NCBI RefSeq assembly: GCF_034043675.1
Contig: NZ_JAXCLA010000003.1
Span: 310,001 to 374,000, forward strand
DNA from: KK5 sp034043675
GTDB taxonomy: Bacteria > Pseudomonadota > Gammaproteobacteria > Burkholderiales > Burkholderiaceae_C
Length of the DNA: 64,000 bases
Reading direction: 5' to 3'
The notes beneath the pieces are model-generated. The model saw nothing but the letters and a program-made list of their open reading frames with translations, was not told the DNA's origin and made no database searches. Numbering within the stretch: the first letter of the stretch is position 1; the number at the start of each line of letters is the position of its first letter. Positions 27,401 to 36,137 of this stretch are shown one piece after another. The translations under genes and the position numbers were made by a program.

Positions 27401-28821
27401 GGAACCACCTGGCAAGCGTGAATCCATCGCGCGCCTATGTGGTGAATCGGCTGCTGAAGGCCGCCCTTTCGGTGCCAGGCAAGGTCCCGCAAGATGACTT
27501 CGAGCGCCTGACGCTCCAGAAAATGAAGGCCGCCTACTGTTCGCCTCTGGCTGATTCAGTCGACGAGGCCCTGCGCGCGCAGCGCGAACATGCGCTGACC
27601 TGGGCTACTCGCTGGTTCATTCAGAGTCCTTTGCGGTGGCGCAATGCCGTCAACGCTTGGGGGCCATCGGACCCGCTGGCCGTCAAGCGCTTCATCTTTG
27701 ACCTCGCTGCTTCATTCGGCCGCGACCGCGAGGGCATCGCGGCGCGAATTGCCACGGAGAGCGACCACGGCATCATGGCGCTGGAAGACGTGTACCTGTG
27801 GACGAGGTGGGCAGTCGACCCGAAGGATGATGTGGACAGGCCGGAGGGCGTTTCCTACAGCCCAGGCCCTCGGGACAACGCAGAACGATTCCGCGGCGTA
27901 ATCATCAGCGGAATCGCTGCTGCTACGTCGCAAGCGGCGTACAGCGCGCTGGAGCGAATCCGGCTGGCGCTACCGGTGGGCGACTTCACTATCGAGTACA
28001 TCAAGAAGACGCAGTTTGAACTTCGTGAGCGGCAGCTCACCCGTGAGCCGCTTGCGCAAGTGAACTACCCGAAGTTCGAGGAGAACTTCCGCGGGGATGT
28101 CACCGGTACGACCTCGTTCGCGATGGCCGTGGATGCAGACCTTCGAGCCGTCAAGTACGACGTCGAACGCGGTGAGCACAGCCTGCGCAGCTTCTTCAGT
28201 GAGCTCGACTTCACGCGAGTCAACAAGAAGGGAGAGGAAGGCGAGAAGGCGGGCATGGCGCTGGAAGCGCACTTCCAGAAGCTCCTCGCCAGCGAGCTGA
28301 ACCATCATGCGCGCGCGCGGTACTCCGTGACCGTCGAGTCTCATACCGCCGAGTCGAAGCGCCGAGACATCCTGTGCAGCAAGGACGACTGGCGCGCGTC
28401 TATCGAGCTGAAGATGTCCGAGCGCTGGACGTTGGACGACTACTTGGTCGCGCTGGAAAAGCAGCTGGTTGGCCAGTACATGCGCCACCGAAAGGCGACC
28501 ACTGGCTTCCTGGTGCTGGTCTTGCAGACGAAGGGGCGCGAGTGGACTGACCCGAAAACAAGGAAGAAGCTGAACTTCCAACAGGTCCTGGCGATCCTGA
28601 CGGAAAAGGCGCAGGAGCTTGAGGCCAAGGACCGAACGCGCTACCTGCGCGTCATCGGCATTGATGCGACGACGCCTGGTGACTTCCGGGCGGCCGCCAA
28701 GAAGAGCGCGCCGAAGAAGGGCGTGGCCGCCAAGAAGACCCCGGCGAAGAAGGGTGTGGCTGCCAAGAAGACGCCGTCGAAGAAGGCCGCTCCAGCCAAG
28801 ACCGCGAAGAAGAAGCCCTAG
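24478..28821 (+). CDS. STAND/NACHT-type ATPase with C-terminal PD-(D/E)XK nuclease and lysine-rich tail
   Basis: This 1447-residue protein starts at a TTG behind a strong GGAGG site. Residues 43-54 hold a Walker A motif ending NFGKTTE (G51-K52-T53), and 107-117 a Walker B of NACHT type, VFVDSLDEA. A later VISTRPA is the sensor region. A proline-alanine-glycine linker lies near residues 178-205. Residues 210-1250 are helical and repeat-like. Near residues 1264-1313 a nuclease core is visible: E1264, RRD1298, then E1311-L-K1313. From about residue 1406 the chain is a lysine, alanine and proline tail like histone H1. A defence role is inferred from the architecture. Confidence 0.78.
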   Translation: MAYYDLNRRFVERENYDQDELIAAQLRGKQVAWAKVLENRSSVIVAAANFGKTTEMRQQAAQLRANGETAVFIALRQLVDRGSLDKALTGDDRDAYRAWKAAPVSRITVFVDSLDEAAAGGKEESISHLVGDVADELSWPNEHVRWVISTRPAVLTAGVFDKLSELLSKPAPKPIGSSGGPGAIGTGGATSAAPAPAPEPVPVHLFSMAHLEDDQAAVYLTGRYPELNAEQLIEIASERGLSGFVRSPGGLDILARIDMVANPPDSLTEVFERVVNAIGTLRVADPRLVDAGSPAPEVLTGAAQRLASASVVCQLVNIEMPEATLAIPETALSARLIASPMLHEAGIKALLNSQLFIDAGFHQVKVYPDELAPFLAAKRLAGLVASPDQAERLLENFTWAATSGEQGVQRAFLPMLGWLATLNAHCREVILEKDPQALAFFGDLRNPAVPTKAAQDALTESIKRLVEKGDHIGRTMFRLTSENFWQAGPDRLAGTIANLYDQYQDNYWARDVLLDIATACKIEPLRAKLLKRHGSKFDRVLSDSSDVGYFLALRRPADLAALAAAAVASTTVRESVVSLLLRELGWSHFTPRDVAVMVDNQFLAGPRGFQLSYSLEKGRMLSDATDGQLYHLARGLVVRMVKREVTNKQNREDQQYVDLVAKVLEALVVRTVGAQAVKVARLYLVVARDIHDRYLQSSAIQELRSAVDANAAVRIAVLQSTLKRRLSDDDLLHAVVGFLRPTTYTPEDVVQVNDAQLTRVYAEWQAQRAQAIAQQPAPKPVKPKAEKLTVGTTAKRQLTDRLSALADGTDTRALEWIAGWLLQTNRTSRYGEVDFEAFEQAAGARIAAATRQGMSRLWRDKAPTFKESEPNSKFHITAAGLQGLKLELGDGTALPVLTEAEVRRALRYALLEANGYPKWFWPLVEAYPAASVPELVAIAGEAANGATSREHAEDLLASIPDAPAPVQEALAGLAWNHLASVNPSRAYVVNRLLKAALSVPGKVPQDDFERLTLQKMKAAYCSPLADSVDEALRAQREHALTWATRWFIQSPLRWRNAVNAWGPSDPLAVKRFIFDLAASFGRDREGIAARIATESDHGIMALEDVYLWTRWAVDPKDDVDRPEGVSYSPGPRDNAERFRGVIISGIAAATSQAAYSALERIRLALPVGDFTIEYIKKTQFELRERQLTREPLAQVNYPKFEENFRGDVTGTTSFAMAVDADLRAVKYDVERGEHSLRSFFSELDFTRVNKKGEEGEKAGMALEAHFQKLLASELNHHARARYSVTVESHTAESKRRDILCSKDDWRASIELKMSERWTLDDYLVALEKQLVGQYMRHRKATTGFLVLVLQTKGREWTDPKTRKKLNFQQVLAILTEKAQELEAKDRTRYLRVIGIDATTPGDFRAAAKKSAPKKGVAAKKTPAKKGVAAKKTPSKKAAPAKTAKKKP

Positions 28822-28847
28822 AGAGCGCGCCGGCGGCCGGCGCCTCT
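28822..28847. terminator. bidirectional terminator hairpin between convergent genes
   Basis: AGAG, then GCGCCGG, loop CGG, CCGGCGC and CTCT form an 11-bp stem with a single bulged base. It lies between the stop codon of the large ATPase and that of the convergent H-NS-like gene. A poly-T tract is not present on either side, so it would act as a strong hairpin more than as a canonical intrinsic terminator. Confidence 0.5.
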
Positions 28848-28854
28848 CCTGTAC

Positions 28855-29217
28855 TTAGCTGGCCGTAGCTCGGAACTCTTCTCGGCTTCGGCCAGCCGCC
28901 TCATAGTCGGCGAGCCAGCGCGCCGGCCGCCCGCGGCCGCTCCAGGTGTTCTGCGGATTCGCGGTGTCCCGGTAGAGAACCGGCGCCACTGCGCCTTGAG
29001 CTGCGCGGGATGCGCCCCGTCCGCCGGGCAGGTAGGGTTTCAAGGCGTCGACGCCTTCGGCCACCGTGAACCCAGCGGCCTGCAACTTCTTGGCGAAGCC
29101 GTCGGCGAGGACCTTCAGTTCCTCGCTCCTCTTCGCTTCAATCTCGGAGTCCAGCTTCGTCCGCAGTGCGACGAGCTCTGCGAACGACATCTTCCCAACT
29201 TCAACTTCACTGCTCAT
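28855..29217 (-). CDS. H-NS-like nucleoid protein
   Basis: The 120-residue protein has an N-terminal coiled oligomerisation helix (SFAELVALRTKLDSEIEAKR) and a C-terminal DNA-binding domain with NTWSGRGRPARWL, the H-NS-family AT-hook-like loop. H-NS silences foreign, AT-richer DNA. It is the last gene of the transposition operon, 39 bp after the preceding gene. A job in silencing the element or keeping its own promoter quiet is plausible but not shown. Confidence 0.85.
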   Translation of the reverse strand: MSSEVEVGKMSFAELVALRTKLDSEIEAKRSEELKVLADGFAKKLQAAGFTVAEGVDALKPYLPGGRGASRAAQGAVAPVLYRDTANPQNTWSGRGRPARWLADYEAAGRSREEFRATAS

Positions 29218-29256
29218 GCGATTCCAGGTTGCGCGCCGGGTAGCCGGCGCGCCATG

Positions 29257-29613
29257 TTACGGGGTCAGGAAGCCGTTCATCCAGGCGTTGTCCGGAAGAT
29301 GCGCAGTGCCTTCATGGGTCGTTCCGTGGATGCGCCGAAACCAGTCCTGGAGTTCTTCCTCGCTGACCAGCGCATCGAGGTGGCCGCCGAGGTCTTCGTC
29401 AAGCCGGTCATGCCAGGCGTCGAAGTGCACGGACTCCACCGTCAGGAAATGCTGCTCGCGGTATTGCTGGGCGTAGACCTCGTTCAGGTCGTGAAAGCCC
29501 GATGCCCTGCATAGGATCAGCTGGGCTCGCATCAGCTTGAGGTCGAAGCGCTTCTTCAGGACCTTGGCGAAATCCTTCATCGGCGTTACTCGCATGTCGA
29601 CGGCTGTGGTCAT
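29257..29613 (-). CDS. 118-residue protein of the transposition operon
   Basis: The gene overlaps the stop codon of the preceding gene by four bases (ATGA), so the two are translationally coupled. The protein is soluble, with a basic first half (KDFAKVLKKRFDLKLMRAQLILCRASGF) and an acidic second half. No family is recognised; the HDLNEVYAQQ segment suggests a small helical domain. Coupling implies that it works with the exonuclease-like protein, perhaps as a partner or regulator. Confidence 0.6.
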   Translation of the reverse strand: MTTAVDMRVTPMKDFAKVLKKRFDLKLMRAQLILCRASGFHDLNEVYAQQYREQHFLTVESVHFDAWHDRLDEDLGGHLDALVSEEELQDWFRRIHGTTHEGTAHLPDNAWMNGFLTP

Positions 29614-31190
29614 ACCTCGTCCTCCTCATTGGATTGGTCTGGATGAACTGCGTTGAACCGTGCTCGCAGCGCCATGGCATCCGCCAAGGCATGGTGGCGC
29701 CGGAGGCCCTTGGATGCGCCGGCCATCGTCCAAGCCATGAACGCCGCGGTAATGCCTGTCGGGTCCTCGAGCAAATACCCGATATGCGATGGCTGGAGCT
29801 CGACGCGCAGTCGGCCCGGGACCAAGGCCAAGAGGTTCTCGAAGAGCGAATAGTCGATGTTGAAGTCGTAGTGGACTTCGACGCGATCTGCATCTAAGCC
29901 GTTCAACCAGTCAACCAGTGCGCTGGCGATGTCGCAAATTGCGCCCTGCATACCGACGCCAAGGCCGAGCTGGGGCAATACCTCCTCGTCGATGAACTGG
30001 CCTGCGCTGAAGCCGGCTCCAAGCGAACCTGGGACTCGCTCGCCGTAGAACTGGCCTTGCGCGGAATCCAGGCCGATGCTGAGGAACACGACCTCCTTGT
30101 TGCGGTCGACGAATTCCGTATCGAGGAAGACCTGGGCCGAGCGGCTTGCCGCTCCTGGATGGCTGCGTTTGTCCATCGCATCGCTGCTGAGTGCCTGCAG
30201 TCGTCCGTCGGTCATCGGGAAGACGCCGCGGCGCATGACGTCAAGGCGGTCCAGAAGGCCCTGGAGAGTGGCGCCGTTCGACCAAGTCCGCAGGACACGT
30301 CCCGCTTCCGAGACGATGCCGGGCGCTGCGATGTCCCAGTAGCCATTGACCATGCGGCGAAGCATGAGGATGAGGCCAGCGTGGCCACCGAGGAAGCCTT
30401 CCGCCCGCAGCCATGGTTCGAGCGCGCACCACTCGGCGTCAGATACGGTCGGGCCGACGCGAGAGGCCCGCCGTTCGACTTCACCGACAGGACTCCGGTG
30501 CAGGTAGAACAGCTCCTCCTGCTCGCTGATGTTGTCGGCGGCGCCGACCTTGACACAGTTCACCTCGATGCTCGTGGCGTAGAACGCCTCAGCAGTCCGA
30601 TGCCCGACGATGGAGAGGTCGAACTCGCCTTCGGGGAGGCGAATGCCCAGCCAGCCCTTGAGCGCGGCCAGTTCGACGCTTTGTGCGGCACGGCGCGCGG
30701 ACGCAGAGGCCAGCAGCCATTTGAGATAGCGGTCGTTGCCCTCGTCGGGGCGGAGCGACTTCAACGCATACGGACCGCCCTGAACCACGACCATGGGCAC
30801 TTCGTCTTGGTAGGCGATGTGGGCAAACTGGTCGATGTTCTGGCTTGAGAAGGTGGCAGGAAGCACCTCGTTGCTGGGCCAGAAGAAGGCTCGCATGAAG
30901 GCCAAGGCCGGCACATAGACGGTGGTTCCGTCCTCGAGCATGTGGGTGAATAGCTGATGCTTCGGCTCCGCCCAATCGGGCAAGACCAACGACAGACCTC
31001 TGCAGTAGGTGTTGAAGTCTGCGCTCGCCCAGCCGTCCAGCTGCCCCTTGTATGCCAGCCTCGACCGCTTTTTCGGCAGCCCCTGCTGAACGATGGCGGT
31101 CAGCGGTAGCTCGACACGCTTCTCGCCGGCATCTGCCGCGACGATTCGCATGCCGTCCGCGGTGGTCACCACCCCCAGTGCGACGGTCAT
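29610..31190 (-). CDS. DEDDh exonuclease-domain protein with possible TnsE-like N-terminus
   Basis: The 526-residue product follows tnsC. Its C-terminal third is a DEDDh exonuclease: D357-T-E359 in VFLDTEF, D442 in VHYDFNID, and H500 with D504 in RRHHALADAM. The N-terminal 350 residues contain an aromatic motif (VPALAFMRAFFW) and GWLGIRLP; their order recalls the N-terminal half of TnsE, but the match is weak by eye. I chose the ATG at 31190, which follows GGAGG. The open frame runs on to 31262. In Tn7 the fifth transposition gene is tnsE, which senses replicating DNA, so position also fits. An exonuclease fusion here would be unusual. Confidence 0.66.
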   Translation of the reverse strand: MTVALGVVTTADGMRIVAADAGEKRVELPLTAIVQQGLPKKRSRLAYKGQLDGWASADFNTYCRGLSLVLPDWAEPKHQLFTHMLEDGTTVYVPALAFMRAFFWPSNEVLPATFSSQNIDQFAHIAYQDEVPMVVVQGGPYALKSLRPDEGNDRYLKWLLASASARRAAQSVELAALKGWLGIRLPEGEFDLSIVGHRTAEAFYATSIEVNCVKVGAADNISEQEELFYLHRSPVGEVERRASRVGPTVSDAEWCALEPWLRAEGFLGGHAGLILMLRRMVNGYWDIAAPGIVSEAGRVLRTWSNGATLQGLLDRLDVMRRGVFPMTDGRLQALSSDAMDKRSHPGAASRSAQVFLDTEFVDRNKEVVFLSIGLDSAQGQFYGERVPGSLGAGFSAGQFIDEEVLPQLGLGVGMQGAICDIASALVDWLNGLDADRVEVHYDFNIDYSLFENLLALVPGRLRVELQPSHIGYLLEDPTGITAAFMAWTMAGASKGLRRHHALADAMALRARFNAVHPDQSNEEDEV

Positions 31191-31348
31191 TGGCGCCTCC
31201 ATGCGCGCGCCGTGCGAGCGAACACTTGTGGCTGTGTCCCCGGGATCAGCATGAACGGCCACCAGGGACCGGCGGCGGCAGAGCTACAGATGGCTCCGCA
31301 TGCCGCCGGCCGCGCATCGCGTCGAGTGCGCTTCATCGCTGCGTCGCC

Positions 31349-33013
31349 TCAGAGCGCAAAGAGCTCTTCGACCCTGGGGAGCATCGCAAGCAAGCCCAGC
31401 GTTTCGAAGACGCTCCTGTTGTCGAACTCGGCGTGGGCGTACGCGCGGCGGTAATCCCGCGGATTCGCGTCGAATCGCGCCGGGTCGTCGGCTGCCGCGG
31501 GCTCATCCCCGCCGGCGCCCTTGTTCGCCTTCTTGCGGACGGGCTTCTCCGCCTTGAGGAAGGCGCGGGCAATGTCGAGCGCGGCGTCCATGTCCTGGTT
31601 TTTGCATTGCTCTGCAGCATGGTTCGCCGCGAGGTCTGCCTGCTCGGGCGTGCGACCAAGCGAAATGAGCGCCTCGGAGAGCCTGATCTTGAACGCTGCG
31701 TCGGTCGGCTTGGTCGAATAAAGGGGGCTCTGCTTGGCCTCGTACTCGAGCTGGAGCTTCTTGAGGTGCTTGTCGAAGTCGAGCGGCCGGATGTCGTCGT
31801 ACCGCTCCAGCAGCGCCCAGTTGTTCGTGCGGAGCGCGTCCAGCATGTGATGTAGAACCTTGAACTCGCGCTCGTACACCGACTTCAGCAGCTCTATCGA
31901 GAGTCTCTCGGTCCCGTCGATCATGGCTCGAATCTGGGCGGACTTGACCATCTTGATGGTCAGGTCGACAACGCCCTGGCAGGCCCAGTAGAGGTAGGAG
32001 CGGAACTCGGGTTGCAGCTTGACCGGGTTCTGGACCCACTGGTATTGCCACAGTTCGCCCACGAAATCCTCCCACTCACCCTCGCCACCACGGCTGAGCG
32101 GAAGCAGGCGCTCCCACGCGGGAATACCTTCGCCCGAGCTGCGACGACCCTGACGGAAATCAACGCCGAGCAGGCTTGCTGCCTTGTTGGTGCCCACGAA
32201 AAGCACTGGCAGCCCAAGGACATTGCAGATGGACGTCAACTGCGTCATCAATACCTGCGCACCCTTGGGCGAATTCGCCAAATTCTGGACCTCATCGACT
32301 ATCAGCAGGCCGACGCAATGCTTGTGCATCAGCCGGGCTGCGCTGAGGATCATCATCTCCTCGTTCGGTCGACCCTTCGTATACATGCGCACGTAGTCGG
32401 AGCCAGGGAACAGGCGTTCAAGGGCTTGGAAAATGGCCGTCGCGAGACCGCGAATCGAAGCGCCATCTGCCGGCAGCTCGATGTGGAGATAGGGAACTTG
32501 ATAGAGGTTTAGGCTCTCATGGAAGATGACCTTAGGAAGCCGTGCACACCACCTCTTCAGAGTCGTCGTCTTGCCCATCCCACTGACGCCAATAAGCGAG
32601 GTGCTGACTTGGACGGCCTGCTGGACGTCTGTTTGGCTGAACGCCTCAAGGTTGTGCTGCTTCTCGTAGATGGCCTGGTTGATCGCGGCGTGGTGAGGTG
32701 TGCGTGGCACCCGACCGACGTAGCCCGCGCGAATCATCCGGTCAAGTGCGCCAAACAATTCAACCTGCTGTCGCAACGGCATATTGAAGTTGCTCAGCTC
32801 GTCGACCATCAGCATTCGCTCGGACTTGGGCCACGTAAGCTGTTCGGGCTTGTACTTTGGCGGGTCGTCCATTTCCTTCAGCAGCTTGAGCCCGTCGACC
32901 ATTGGGGGCAACGCTTCAATCAGTTGGTTGCCCATGTGCCGCGGTATCCGACTGGTGGTGTAGACCGCATTGACCGCGTGCTCGTTTTCCTTGTTGGTAG
33001 CTAGGGGGTTCAT
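31349..33013 (-). CDS. tnsC: TnsC-like AAA+ regulator of transposition
   Basis: The 554-residue protein has a Walker A motif G142-V-S-G-M-G-K-T149 and a Walker B LLIVDEVQN (D240, E241), typical of TnsC/TniB ATPases that bridge the target selector and the transposase. Conserved VLFVGTNKA follows. The C-terminal 200 residues are helical and variable, with a basic tail segment. The ATG at 33013 is preceded by AGGA; a TTG at 33028 would overlap the tnsB stop. The gap to the next gene is 158 bp. Confidence 0.92.
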   Translation of the reverse strand: MNPLATNKENEHAVNAVYTTSRIPRHMGNQLIEALPPMVDGLKLLKEMDDPPKYKPEQLTWPKSERMLMVDELSNFNMPLRQQVELFGALDRMIRAGYVGRVPRTPHHAAINQAIYEKQHNLEAFSQTDVQQAVQVSTSLIGVSGMGKTTTLKRWCARLPKVIFHESLNLYQVPYLHIELPADGASIRGLATAIFQALERLFPGSDYVRMYTKGRPNEEMMILSAARLMHKHCVGLLIVDEVQNLANSPKGAQVLMTQLTSICNVLGLPVLFVGTNKAASLLGVDFRQGRRSSGEGIPAWERLLPLSRGGEGEWEDFVGELWQYQWVQNPVKLQPEFRSYLYWACQGVVDLTIKMVKSAQIRAMIDGTERLSIELLKSVYEREFKVLHHMLDALRTNNWALLERYDDIRPLDFDKHLKKLQLEYEAKQSPLYSTKPTDAAFKIRLSEALISLGRTPEQADLAANHAAEQCKNQDMDAALDIARAFLKAEKPVRKKANKGAGGDEPAAADDPARFDANPRDYRRAYAHAEFDNRSVFETLGLLAMLPRVEELFAL

Positions 33014-33024
33014 GCTGTGTCCTA

Positions 33025-35280
33025 TCAAGTTTGGTTGTCCACACGCCGCCCTTGACGGAACGCGGCCATCTGCGCGGCGAGCGAATTGACGGGCTCCGCC
33101 GGCGTTTCACTGACTGCGTCAGTAGTGGTCTCGGCATCCGCCGTCACCAGGTGAAGCGGGTTGTTGCGAGGGGGGACCGGGGCCTCCGGCAAAGAGGAGC
33201 CGCCGTGATCGGAAGGACGCTCCTGCACGAGATTGCGCTGCCGGTGCTCAGCCTCCCGCTCGAGCTCCCAGTCCTGCTTGATGTTCTTGGTGCGCGAGAC
33301 CCGCGTGCCGCCCTTGGTGGCCTCCTTCATCTCGGCGAACGCCTTGTCTGATACCGGCTTGACGCGGTCCAGGAAGCGTTGCTCCTCCTGGGTGTTTTCG
33401 GACCTCGCGATGGCGCGCATGTCCTTGTCGAGGGAACTCAGGAAGTCCATCTCGTCGAGGCTGCGGCCGGCGAAGCGGGCCGACCGCTCGGATAGCCGGG
33501 CGACATGGGGCCTTCCGTCACGGCCGTTCCGCGGGAAGACATAGATGGCGTCGATGCTTCTAGGGTCGTGGGAGACCTTGACCTCGAACGACTTCTTGTG
33601 GCCTTCAACGAACCACCCTTCCGCGGCAGCTTGCTGCGACCAGTAGGTGGACCCGTTGACGTGAATGCCGTGCTCATTGACGGTGGCTGTTGCTCTCGGC
33701 AGTAGGTGTTCAACCAACGTCTGCGCGTCGAACTGTGCCAGGCGCCCTGTCCGACGCAGCCCGTAGTTGAAGAGGTTGATCGGCTTCGGCTTGAGACCCA
33801 TCTCCAGCATTTCTGGCTCCATCGGCCAGTCGGGATACTGGGTCTTGTTCAGCTTGATGATTGCCTCCAGGGTGAACTTGTGGAGTTCATCCATGTTTGC
33901 CGAGGCCAGCTTCTGGTAGTCGGGCTGCTGCCGCTTCATCCGCTGTGCGTCCGGATCGCTTGAGCGTTCAAACCTTCGGTACTCCCGAAGAATCAGCTTC
34001 ATCGCGTTCTCGACGATGGGTTTCATCTCGGCTCGGCCCGCGGGCAGATTTTCGACGGTGCTTCCGAGGTCATCAACGATGAGCCGGCTGTTCTGTGAAG
34101 TCCACTCGGACCCGCGATCTGCCTTGAACAGCTGCGGGAAGTAGGTGTGAGCCGGCCATTCGCCTGGCACGTAGGTGACGCCGTATTTCCGGCAGAGCGC
34201 CTCCTTGTCCTCGCTGATGCTCAGGATGGCGAGCAGTGCAGCCATCCAGCTCGGCTTATCAAGCGTCAGACAGTAGCCAACAATTAGCCGCGACCATCGG
34301 TCAATCACCAGATAGAGCGTCGGCTTGCGAATGACCCGCCGCCTGTCCGACTTCGTGACGCAGTGGCATTCGATGATGGTCGCATCGACTTCGTACTGGT
34401 GGCCAGGTCCGTGGGATTCCGTGATAGCAAGCCCAGTCTGCGGCCGGTAGTTCAGATTGAACTCGCGCTGGGTGACCTTGTGCTTCCGCCTTGCTTCGGC
34501 GCTGTAGTTCCGCAGATAGAAGTAGCGGAACTGGTTGAAGGATGGGCACTGTCCTTCTGGCTTGTGATTCGATTCGCCATTGCCGTCGACCTCGGAATAG
34601 CATGCCGTGAGCAGCTCGCGCCACGCATCGGGCAGCGTCATCTTCTTGCTGGCGGCGAGCTTCTTCTCAATGGCCCACGCCATGTTCTTCAGGTCGGCGG
34701 GCCCAATCTGAAAGCTCTCGAAGCGCGTGCTCTGCCTCCCGCGGCTCGAGGTGATCCCGAATTCCGAGTGCTTCGGGTCCCTCTTCGCGTGCTTGCCCGA
34801 CTTTACGTAGTCCGGCGTGAGCGCCGCGGGGATCATTCCCCTCTGCCAGTAGCGACGCAACCACTTGTATAGGGTCGGCTCGCTGCAAGTCTCCTTGTGG
34901 AGCCCGAGCGTCTTGGCCAACTCGGCCTCCTCGGCGAGCTTGCTCACAAGCTGAGCAATGGCAGCCTTGCGAGAGCTTGCGTGATAGAGGTGATTGCCCG
35001 AAAGCGAGCTGTCGTTGACCAGCCTGGCCAGAATGGCCCAGGCTTTGTCCTTGAGCGCCTTCTCCTTGTCAGTGAGGTCCGCACGAATGCTCAGGCCCGT
35101 CGGCATCCGCGGAAGAAGCTCAGCATGACTTGTCGAAAATTCGATGGGCCAAGCATCGGGGCTGTCGATGTCGATGCACCAGATCGCATCGTCTAGGAAT
35201 TCGCCACCCGGCCCCCGAACCGGCGCAAGAACACGGTAGCACCGGTCTTGGTACTCAAAGACGGCTTTAAGCGGGAGCAT
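33025..35280 (-). CDS. tnsB: TnsB-like DDE transposase
   Basis: The 751-residue protein has a Tn7/Tn5053-type integrase core. The catalytic aspartate near residue 299 is in YEVDATI, the second near 387 in KADRGSEW, and the glutamate near 424 in PIVENAMKL, with the DD-x35-E-like spacing of the family. Helix-turn-helix regions precede it, and a C-terminal tail (to residue 751) would contact TnsC. Its start overlaps the tnsA stop as TAATG, so translation is coupled. It would bind the repeats at 8.03 and 55.9 kb. Confidence 0.93.
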   Translation of the reverse strand: MLPLKAVFEYQDRCYRVLAPVRGPGGEFLDDAIWCIDIDSPDAWPIEFSTSHAELLPRMPTGLSIRADLTDKEKALKDKAWAILARLVNDSSLSGNHLYHASSRKAAIAQLVSKLAEEAELAKTLGLHKETCSEPTLYKWLRRYWQRGMIPAALTPDYVKSGKHAKRDPKHSEFGITSSRGRQSTRFESFQIGPADLKNMAWAIEKKLAASKKMTLPDAWRELLTACYSEVDGNGESNHKPEGQCPSFNQFRYFYLRNYSAEARRKHKVTQREFNLNYRPQTGLAITESHGPGHQYEVDATIIECHCVTKSDRRRVIRKPTLYLVIDRWSRLIVGYCLTLDKPSWMAALLAILSISEDKEALCRKYGVTYVPGEWPAHTYFPQLFKADRGSEWTSQNSRLIVDDLGSTVENLPAGRAEMKPIVENAMKLILREYRRFERSSDPDAQRMKRQQPDYQKLASANMDELHKFTLEAIIKLNKTQYPDWPMEPEMLEMGLKPKPINLFNYGLRRTGRLAQFDAQTLVEHLLPRATATVNEHGIHVNGSTYWSQQAAAEGWFVEGHKKSFEVKVSHDPRSIDAIYVFPRNGRDGRPHVARLSERSARFAGRSLDEMDFLSSLDKDMRAIARSENTQEEQRFLDRVKPVSDKAFAEMKEATKGGTRVSRTKNIKQDWELEREAEHRQRNLVQERPSDHGGSSLPEAPVPPRNNPLHLVTADAETTTDAVSETPAEPVNSLAAQMAAFRQGRRVDNQT

Positions 35281-36137
35281 TACGCCGCCCTCAGGATGCC
35301 GAGTTCATCGCCCTTCCTGCCGTCATTGACGACAACAGACCAGGGAGCGTCGAAGAGTGACTTCACTCCGAGATTGACGGGGAGCGCCTTCTCGTGGAAC
35401 AGGCTGGCAAGCACGCGAATCCCCGTCCCTTCAGGCTGACCGAAGTGTTCGTCGAAGTGACTGCACAGCATGTGCCCAGACATGTCTCGTTGTTTGTCAT
35501 CGAGCCGCTGAGACCAGCGGAGCATCTGGTCTTTCAAGCTATGCAGCATCACGATGTTTTCGGGCAGTTCCAAGTCCCGAGGAAGCTTCGTGCGAATGAG
35601 GTCAAGATTCCAGGCCACGTTGTGCGGAATGCTCGATTCAACGACTAGGTGATGCTGATGAATATTGAGTTCAGCCAGCGTTGCCTGTTGGATTTCCAGC
35701 TTGTCGAGCGTGCGTCGATCTTCGACGGCTGAGTCGGCTTTGATGTTCACGGCGCGGTAGTAACGCTCGCCGTCCTGCCGCTGCATCGTAAGCAGGAAGT
35801 CGACAGTCATCACCGTGGGGACGTTTGTGCCCCGGTAGAACGGGTGCCTGATCCTCAGCTTGTCAGCGACAGGTTGACTGACCTTGCGCGGAAGTGGGAA
35901 CTGCTCCTGGATGTCGATAACCTCGGAAGACCATTCAGCGCAGACGAAGAACTTGTACTCGATTTCCGAGAGGAGGAAGTGCGTCCGCGGAATCTTGAGG
36001 CCCTTGACGCTCCTGGCCTTGCTATCCGGAGAAAAGTCGGTATGGCCAATCCACGGCTTGTAGCTGGCTCCAATGCCCTTGCCGCGACCTTCCTTCTCAA
36101 GACGTTCGATGGTCTTCTCGCTCCACTGTAAGTACAT
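35280..36137 (-). CDS. tnsA: TnsA-like endonuclease subunit of the transposase
   Basis: The 285-residue protein keeps the TnsA catalytic triad pattern: E60 (LLSEIEYKFF), D113 (TVDFLL) and K133 (NIKADS), close to E63, D114 and K132 of Tn7. TnsA cuts the 5' strands so that the element moves by cut and paste instead of replicating. The ATG at 36137 follows GGGAG; the upstream open frame to 36191 has no such site. It overlaps tnsB by one codon. Confidence 0.93.
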   Translation of the reverse strand: MYLQWSEKTIERLEKEGRGKGIGASYKPWIGHTDFSPDSKARSVKGLKIPRTHFLLSEIEYKFFVCAEWSSEVIDIQEQFPLPRKVSQPVADKLRIRHPFYRGTNVPTVMTVDFLLTMQRQDGERYYRAVNIKADSAVEDRRTLDKLEIQQATLAELNIHQHHLVVESSIPHNVAWNLDLIRTKLPRDLELPENIVMLHSLKDQMLRWSQRLDDKQRDMSGHMLCSHFDEHFGQPEGTGIRVLASLFHEKALPVNLGVKSLFDAPWSVVVNDGRKGDELGILRAA

